From assembly GCA_947462335.1 (NCBI GenBank), contig OX381709.1, positions 36,536,186-36,600,185 of the forward strand: a DNA stretch of 64,000 nucleotides. The letters run 5' to 3'. Below the pieces are notes generated by a model, which was not told the origin of the DNA, did not search any database, and saw only the letters and a list, made by a program, of their open reading frames with translations. Source of the stretch: Harmothoe impar (lineage: Eukaryota > Annelida > Polychaeta > Phyllodocida > Polynoidae). Below, piece by piece: positions 57,786-64,000 of the stretch. Numbering within the stretch: position 1 is the stretch's first letter; each line of letters opens with the position of its first letter. The position numbers were made by a program, and so were the translations under genes.

Positions 57786-58830
57786 ATCGGCCCATGAATC
57801 CTTTGTATGTATTAGATATGGTACAGGTTGAGCTAGCTGTGGTATAAATAATCTTCTGATAATAATCATGTTCTTCTCTTTTCAAAGACTTCGGTTAACT
57901 AGTTAAGATTTGTAACTTCAAGTTGTCAAAGATGATTGAAAACTTTCCCAATATATTGCCCTCAGCAGATCGGAACGAGAAAGGACTTTTTCTGGACTGC
58001 CGAGAGTGAGAATTTGGTCTAACCATTTCCTCCAGACACATCATAGCGTGGCACTAAAGTAACCATAATATTCTTTCACGTTGTTACACTTCATGAGCAC
58101 TATCTGTCTCTATGATATGTGACACGATCTGCGAAAAGGGGCCATATTCCAGGGTGCACTAAGGTTCGAGCACATAGGTGTGTGGTCTAGATTCATTATG
58201 CATGCACCATAATAGCAACATAAGCGTTTATTTCCAGATTCAAGAACGGTTATTTTTCTTGATAATTACCTGGCTAGAGACATTATGGTTTTGTTGCTTT
58301 TGTTCAATGATGTTTTGCAACTGCTGCCGCTCGACGAACTGAATTGAAATCACTTAAATGTAATACAGTTTTAATGCCCCTCGGAAGGGTCTATTCCCTT
58401 TCATGCAGCTGTGAAATTTGGTTCATGGCAGAGCCCCGGTCCATATATTCCATGTGTAACATTGCATGCATGTATAGCGGCATATTGCCTTTTCATGATA
58501 TGCACTTTCATAGGCTGCTATACTGCAGTAGAATTTCAGTCACAATAAAAAGACCATCCTCGCCAGTAGCGACGCGTCAGGTGAAGTAGACCAGTCAAAC
58601 CCGTATCACGACATCTTCACGAGGGGATTGACTGGACCTAAATAGGTGTACAAGCCTTTAAAACATATGCTATGAAGCTAGACTCTGTGGTTCCAAAGAT
58701 GTGGACCTTTCTTTTTCTGTGGTTCTGTGGGAGGAGGGGGGGGGGTAGAATGGTACGTACCCTACATCAACCCCTAGTTACATGCAGAAACAATTGGCTA
58801 GTCATGTTGTCGTGTCTGAAGAGCCCTATA
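57786..58830. other. No gene seen apart from block F'
   Basis: AT-rich DNA. A poly-G run lies at about 58731-58746. No domain-bearing frame. Confidence 0.5.
58025..58120 (+). other. Paralogous non-coding block F' (pairs with 23788-23870)
   Basis: TCATGAGCACTATCTGTCTC near 58091 and TAAAGTAACCAT near 58054 match block F in the same order. Confidence 0.6.
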
Positions 58831-59531
58831 CACAGCCAAAAAGATTCTTACCCCAAGAAAATACTAGAATCAAGATTAAATTTTCTCGATTCAAGGAATA
58901 AACTCATTCTGAGTTTTTACGTTTAACTTGTTTTCAGAAAGGGGAAGCTAACAAAAATATCTTATACTTTTCTAGTTTTCTTCTAGAAACAAGTATTCAA
59001 GATTATTTTTCTTTATGAATTTTATTAAAACTGGTCATTTGTGCACCCAACAAGATTATATCTTATATTCCTGAAATAAGAAAGTTCTATTTCTAGATTT
59101 AAGATTGCTATGTCTTGAAAATCTGCTCAGTTAAGAATATCTAACCTGAAACCATGTGTCCAAAGTGTCAATTAGGGCGAAAAAATATGCAAGTATACTC
59201 TATTATGTGATGGTTATGACCATGCGTAATGCCTTCACCAAATTCCTTCCATTATTTGGGAATTTTATAAGTGTGGAATGTGAATTCAGTTAGGTTCCAT
59301 AGGGATCAGTATACATACTTCTAAATAAGAATTATTTTCTTAAATTAAGAACATTAGTTACATGTTGTGCCACAAGAGGCCACCACTATGCAATACAACA
59401 ACTTTCTTATCAAACAGGGTATACATTTCTGCCTCAAATTAAGTCCAAAAGAAACAGAAGAGGGTAAAAATATGTGGGAAAAGGAGAAATTTGTTAGGGA
59501 TTAATTTGATGTAAGAACCCTTGTTCCAGTG
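58831..59531. mobile_element. Possible 700-bp TIR element, CACTGGAACAAG-like ends
   Basis: The left CACAGCCAAAAAGATTCTTA and the right end, reverse complemented, CACTGGAACAAGGGTTCTTA are imperfect inverted repeats. The interior is rich in TCTAGAA, AAGAT and CTTGA words in both orientations. Borders and superfamily are uncertain. Confidence 0.42.
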
Positions 59532-60061
59532 AATGAATTGTACTAACTATGGGGAGAAATGATAAGAGACACCATTCGCTTGATAATATCATTTAGATAA
59601 ACACTGATAAAGGGAAGGATTACCTGTCCCATTGCATGAAGTGAAATGACTTTGAATAAAGGTCTGTTTGCTTAAGCTTCTATTGTAGCTACAAAAAGCT
59701 GCATTTAATCTGATGAACCTCTTTCTGATGCTCTGGCATAGAGAAACGGATTACACTTCTTACTCCTACTTTTCACAACCACTGAATGCCTGTTGACAAG
59801 GCTCACTATGCTATTGGGTACCTTGGTTACCTGGTCCCTTGACCAATCAGAGGGCAGGGATCTAGTCTATGACATCACTTCCCAAATGCAGTGGGACACA
59901 CTCTCACAGCAGAGTGTTTGATAAAGTCCTTATATGGAAACAATCTTGGAGCAGATGTTTAGTACTTAGGAAAAAAGGTGATGCATGAGGCCCCTTTAGT
60001 TTTGATTGGGGATTGTAGTTTGACACAAAGTAGTGTCACATGAAAGGTACAGATTGAGTGG

Positions 60062-60084
60062 TTTCAACTTAAATGTCTCATCAG
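60062..60084 (-). ncRNA. Hammerhead-like core downstream of the Penelope element
   Basis: On the minus strand, CTGATGA, GACATTTAAGTT and GAAA follow each other directly: the two conserved hammerhead core boxes separated by a possible 3-bp stem II (GAC/GTT). Penelope-like elements are known to carry hammerhead ribozymes in their terminal repeats. It lies about 500 bp past the element's stop codon. Stems I and III cannot be built convincingly, so it is at best a decayed ribozyme. Confidence 0.25.
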
Positions 60085-60587
60085 GTGTGAATTGTTAGAA
60101 ATAATTAGTTTGATAAACTCCTTATAATTATTTCTGATAATATGATTTAGTTGAACAGTGAAATATTTAGGCAATGTATGATGTATTAGTTTCAAAAGAG
60201 CCATAAATATTGATGCTGATCCAAGTTTTGTGATTAGAATTAAACTCAAAAATTAATGCAAAAATGCATTTTAAAATAATTTGGTCAGTATCCTTTGTTC
60301 TTTTTGTTGCTAAGTGTGACTATGTAAGGTACTGGTTGTTTCAATGACACTCACAAGCTGGTGTAGTTCAGCTTGAGTGATGTCTATACGTCATAGGAGG
60401 TATAAACTTAGAATAAAATTAAGATTTTGATCTAATGTGGCATGGAAAGGAGCATAGGGCCTGGCGGTCGGACATTGTAGACATGAGTGTAGTGGCATGT
60501 AGCTTCCTGACTCAGGTGTGTGGGACCCCCTGGGTCTTTGATCTTGCGATTAAACGGATAATTGGGGGTCTAGGGCCTGAATCTAGA

Positions 60588-61796
60588 TTAGTCTAGTAGG
60601 TTTAAGCCATTGGGTGTGATGCTGCAAAGCCGGTGCATCCACCTTCTTTCCTCCAGGTTTAGTTCCAAGATTCCGGCTGGTGATCTTGGGGGATTTTTGA
60701 TAAAACTCAGAATTGTTATATCAAATCCACTCCATCTTGATGGCTTAGCTGGAGGAGGGGGACAAATATTGAAGTGACGACCTACAGGTTTGTTCCTGTT
60801 GTTGTCTATGTCCCCGCTGTGACCTTGGAAACGATCCATTAGTCGTTCCAAAGTTTGTCCAACATATTGAATGCCACAGTGTTTACACGTGATGGCATAT
60901 ATTATGTTGGCGCTCTGACAGTTGACTTCGGTCAGGGCTCTGAATTTTCGACCCGTAGTGGTCGATTGAATGCAGCCACTCCTATTGAGTTTGGGGCAGT
61001 ATCTGCATTTGAGTGGGGTGTTGCATGGGTATTTTCTAATGTGTGGGACCTTGGCGTTCGGTGTCTTTTGGCTGGTGGATGCTCTTACTAGCTCATCACC
61101 TAGGCTCTTATTCTTTCTGTTGCCGAATACCAATTTGTGATCATGGAACTCCCGAGTGGTTTTCGACTTTTTCATTTGGTCCCAATTTTCAGTAAGGATC
61201 TTTTTGATTGGTGGGTTGTGCGGGTTGTGGGTCGTGATGCAGTAAAATGCTTTGTTTTGACCCTTTGAATTTTTGATTTTTGGTTTTATTAGTTCTGACC
61301 TTATTTGTAATTTGGCTCTTGCTAGTGAGTCTAGTAGGAGCTGTCTTGGATATTCCCTACGTATGAAATGTGTGCAGAGCATCAAGGAGTTCCGTAGGAA
61401 TTCGGATTCTCTGGTGCATATGCGTTTGACCCTGAGGAATTGTGAATAGGGGATGGCCCGCAAGACATGTCGTGGGTGCTCAGATGAGTAGAGCAGGTAG
61501 TTGTGACTGTCGGTGGGTTTACAATAGAGGGTAGTTTCTAGTTTGCCCATCGAATTTTTGAGAATTGTGATGTCTAGGAAGTTCACCGTTGAGAGGGAGT
61601 CTTCCATTGTGAATTTTATTGTTTTGTGGCAGTTATTGAGATGGTGTAAGAATACATCTAGTGCTGCTTTGCCATGTGTCCAGATGATGGAGACATCATC
61701 GATATATCTTTTCCAAACTAATGGTTGAGTGTGGTATGGATATACAAACCTGTTTTCAAAATCTCCCATGAAGATGTTGGCATACGCCGGTGCCAA
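60588..61796 (-). pseudogene. Penelope RT C-terminal part and GIY-YIG endonuclease
   Basis: Begins inside the RT with APAYANIFMGDFENR and the catalytic box KRYIDDVSIIW (motif C, both Asp present), then FLDITI and the thumb. After a basic region and a Cys cluster (KCRYCPKLNRSGC) comes the GIY-YIG domain at about residues 300-395. IIYAITCKHCGIQYVG carries the paired Tyr boxes and the CxxC typical of Penelope endonucleases, RLMDRFQGH has the catalytic Arg, and NLEERRWMHRL the Glu. It ends PNGLNLLD, the usual C-terminus of this family. The domain itself looks intact. No ATG fits: the frame is entered from the deleted RT upstream. The endonuclease would nick the target to prime reverse transcription. 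Confidence 0.88.
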
Positions 61797-63275
61797 AATT
61801 ATTGCAAGTGAGGACTAGATTAAGCAGGGCACATATGGAGTGATTTGTGGGATTAAGGTTGTAGTGTCTCTGTGAGGAGAGTGCTTTTCGGACCGCGCTG
61901 ATGCCTTCATCGGTCGGAATGTTTGTGTATAGACTAGTTACATCCATAGTTGCTAAAATGGCATCTTCGGGGCAGTCTAAGTCTAGAATTGTTCTGATGA
62001 AATCCCCGGTGTCCTTCAGGAAAGAAGGCAGCTCCGGGATTATCGGTTGTAAGAAAAAATCCACAAATTGAGAAATTCTTTCTGACGGGCAGTCATTGGC
62101 TGAGACAATGGGTCTGCCGGGAGGTGGTAGTTTGTTTTTATGGATTTTGGGTAAGAGGTATAAATTCGATGTTCTGGGTTTTTCCGTGACCAAATATTCA
62201 GCGGTTTGAGAATGTATTTCACCCTGTTTGTACATTCTGGAGACTTCCTCCGAAATGAGATTGTGGTGTATTTCTGTGAGGTTTTCTTCCTGCAGTCTAT
62301 AGAAATCTCTGTCATTTAGCTGACGGAGGCCCTCCTTTATATAGTCAGTTCTATTCTGGAGTACTACTGCTGAGCCCTTGTCAGCCTTCTTTATGACTAT
62401 ACAGTCATTTTTGGCTAGGGAAATTTTGGCTGTCTTTTCTGAGTGAGTGAGGTTGGATCATTGTTTTACTTTAGGGTAACTACTTTCAATGTCTCTCTGA
62501 TTGAGTAGGGCCATATGTTCTACTATTGCTGGAGCTGGAGGGTTCCATTTGGAGGGACGTTTGAATTTTTGATATTTAAAGGGAGCCTGTATTTCATCTA
62601 GGTTCGTTTGAGTTTCTACCTCTACTTTTTCGTCAAATTTGCTGATTGCGATTTGGCGTTTGACACTGAGATGGAATTTGTTAATGTCTTCCATTATGAT
62701 ACCGGGGTCAGGGGCAGATGGGGTGCTTACAAATGTTAGTCCTTTCTGCAATAGAGTGAATTCTCCATCTGTTAGTTGATGATCTGAAAGATTAACAACA
62801 CCTGAGGAACAGTCTAAAATATTTTTATTGTCAGTATTAATCATTGCATTACCATTGGAATTTTGGTGTGAGTACAATGGAGGTAGGTAGTCAAGGCAGT
62901 ATGTCTCGAAAGCTGCAATAAATATTTCATCTTCAAAAGGATTGTCATATTTACTATTGACTAAAGAGTGAGTCTGTTGGCACAATAACGAGTCTGAGTC
63001 ATGGTGTGATAGGTCTAAAGGTGACCTGCTTGGCGGAGCAGATCCATCAAGTCCACACGCGTCTTCTGCCTGGCTGGGCTCTGGGCTGATTCTGGGTTTG
63101 GGTTGGTTTTCTCTGGTTGTTGTTTGGGTTTGGGTTGCCGCCTGCCCTGGAGCTGCGAGGGCAGGGGGCTCTTTGGGCGGTGCCGCGGTTCCAAGCCGCG
63201 GAAAAAACCTGGTTGGGGTTCTGGGGCTGATGTGTTTCCAACCGTGCCCTGTTCTCCGCCGCCAGGATTTCCTCT
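61756..63275 (-). pseudogene. Penelope RT N-terminal and central region, with in-frame stop
   Basis: One minus-strand frame. From the N-terminus: VVNLSDHQLTDGEFTLLQKG and LTFVSTPSAPDPGI, the typical Penelope N-terminal box, then RPSKWNPPAP. A TGA at 62458-62460 interrupts it, and the same frame resumes with KNDCIVIKKADKGSAVV. NLYLLPKIHKNKLPPPGRPI and ATMDVTSLYTNIPTDEG (RT motif A, first catalytic Asp) follow, then LVLTCNNF. The next expected stretch, the G.AMG box before APAYAN, is missing: a deletion of roughly 15-20 codons shifts the frame near 61790. The frame is open upstream to a TAG near 63277 and overlaps ORF1 by about 230 bp in another phase. Confidence 0.85.
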
Positions 63276-64000
63276 AGGGTGAGTGCCATTGAGGGGGGTG
63301 GTGGGGCGAAGCTGGTGCTGGCCACTGGTACCGGGGGGACCAGGGGACTGACCTGTGCCATAGAGCGTGGGTCGCGTGGGTGGTTGGTGTTGGAGGGGCT
63401 GGTTAGGGTGTGGGGACTGTAACCTGGCCTGAGGGCATCATGGGCACCGACTTTCAAGTCGCTCACTTCTTTGTTGAATTTTGAGTTTAATTCAGCCGAC
63501 TCACGCTCTACTAACTGGGTCGCTAGGGTGACGGCTGGTAGAAACTCATAGTAGTTGGCACTACCTGCTTTGGCTGTTTGTCTCTCGTAATGTGACTGCA
63601 TGGCAGTGTAGTAAGCATCAACATTGACTCTCAAAGCGTCCGCTTTGTTGTCCAGGATGCCTGCCATGGTGTTGAGGGTTGAGACAGCTTGGCCTTTTCT
63701 CATTGTGACTAGAGTGAGAGCAGCTTCTGTGGTTGTGATGAGGCCACTGGGTGGGAGGACTCCAGTGGATTGCTCTGGCATCAATCCTTTCTCTCTTAGA
63801 CTAAAGTTGAATATAATCATACTCATTAGAGGTCTGGCTGACTGATAAAGCTCACCTTGCCGCTTTTTCAATGTCAAAAATTGTTGAAAATCCGCTAATA
63901 AGGCATCTCTGTCGCTGTCCACGGCCTGTCCGCCATGTTGGTTGTTTACACCAGCGGCCGCGTTCGCCTGCCCGCCATGGTGAAGAGTCGCGTCCGCTGG
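63047..64000 (-). CDS. Penelope-like element ORF1 (partial at the window edge)
   Basis: The frame is open from the window edge to TGA at 63047; possible internal starts (GTG at 63922) are not convincing and the true start may lie outside. The N-terminal half is mainly helical (ADFQQFLTLKKRQGELYQSA, then LDNKADALRVNVDAYYTAMQ). The C-terminal third is Pro/Ala/Asn/Gln-rich and ends in a basic PGRRRVWT. HGGQA appears twice near the edge (about 63925 and 63970). No known domain. ORF1 proteins of this kind precede RT in some Penelope-like elements and are thought to bind nucleic acid. This is the only frame of the element without a visible lesion. It ends inside the overlapping RT frame. Confidence 0.6.
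   Translation of the reverse strand, partial: PADATLHHGGQANAAAGVNNQHGGQAVDSDRDALLADFQQFLTLKKRQGELYQSARPLMSMIIFNFSLREKGLMPEQSTGVLPPSGLITTTEAALTLVTMRKGQAVSTLNTMAGILDNKADALRVNVDAYYTAMQSHYERQTAKAGSANYYEFLPAVTLATQLVERESAELNSKFNKEVSDLKVGAHDALRPGYSPHTLTSPSNTNHPRDPRSMAQVSPLVPPVPVASTSFAPPPPSMALTLEEILAAENRARLETHQPQNPNQVFSAAWNRGTAQRAPCPRSSRAGGNPNPNNNQRKPTQTQNQPRAQPGRRRVWT

Larger units (their letters stand above)
60588..64000 (-). mobile_element. Penelope-like retroelement, runs off the right edge
   Basis: Minus-strand order: ORF1 (from the window edge to 63047), then one RT frame with a stop (63275-61756), then RT motif C and GIY-YIG endonuclease (61796-60588). RT plus C-terminal GIY-YIG is the defining layout of Penelope-like elements. 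A stop codon at 62458-62460 and a deletion with frame change near 61790 make this copy defective. Its 5' end and any left terminal repeat lie outside the window. Confidence 0.9.

Overview
The window is eukaryotic, AT-rich and almost without genes. It looks like intergenic or intronic DNA of an animal, most likely an aquatic invertebrate. The reasons are: no dense operon-like coding; long (TA)n and poly-G tracts; many short terminal-inverted-repeat (TIR) transposons with 2-3 bp target duplications; and three kinds of retroelement typical of aquatic metazoans (a Ngaro-type tyrosine-recombinase retroelement, an APE-type LINE and a Penelope-like element). I cannot name the species. I found no host protein-coding exon that I could support, and every coding region called here belongs to a mobile element.

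Layout. 1-2.0 kb: a degenerate minisatellite, a TIR element and a GC-rich patch holding a perfect 14-base CTCF-type core. 3.6-8.1 kb: a run of small TIR elements. 10.4-14.1 kb: a nest of at least five TIR elements, one of which has split a (TA)n microsatellite. 15.1, 25.6 and 30.7 kb: three copies of one MITE family. 19.3-20.5 kb: a 1.2 kb fold-back made of dozens of small direct and inverted units. 37.7-38.6 kb: the 3' end of a LINE on the minus strand. 39.1-42.4 kb: a Ngaro-type element whose split direct repeats (A1 ... B1 A2 B2) are complete, while its reverse transcriptase/RNase H and much of its recombinase are deleted. 44.3-47.7 kb: a decayed LINE on the minus strand. 48-59.5 kb: more TIR elements, one holding a tRNA-like RNA polymerase III box pair. 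60.6-64 kb: a Penelope-like element on the minus strand (ORF1, RT and GIY-YIG endonuclease), running off the right edge.

Beneath the transposons, several non-coding blocks are paralogous to other blocks of the window, always in direct orientation. A (3.1-4.2 kb) pairs with A' (11.2-12.1 kb) and B (8.7 kb) with B' (15.8 kb). C (25.3-27.3 kb) pairs with C' (50.6-51.4 kb) and D (34.4 kb) with D' (53.0 kb). E and F (22.7 and 23.8 kb) pair with E' and F' (56.6 and 58.0 kb). The order within each pair series is kept although the sequence between is not. This suggests old tandem duplications whose regulatory or structural non-coding parts changed slowly while transposons filled the rest. One MITE sits in C but not in C', so the paralogue shows the empty site and dates the insertion after the duplication.

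Mobile-element parts fit together as follows. The Ngaro relic keeps everything needed in cis (repeats and gag-like ORFs) but no complete enzyme. The Penelope element keeps its endonuclease but has a stop codon and a deletion in its RT region. The LINE has frameshifts, a changed YADD box and an apparent internal interruption. None of the three looks autonomous.
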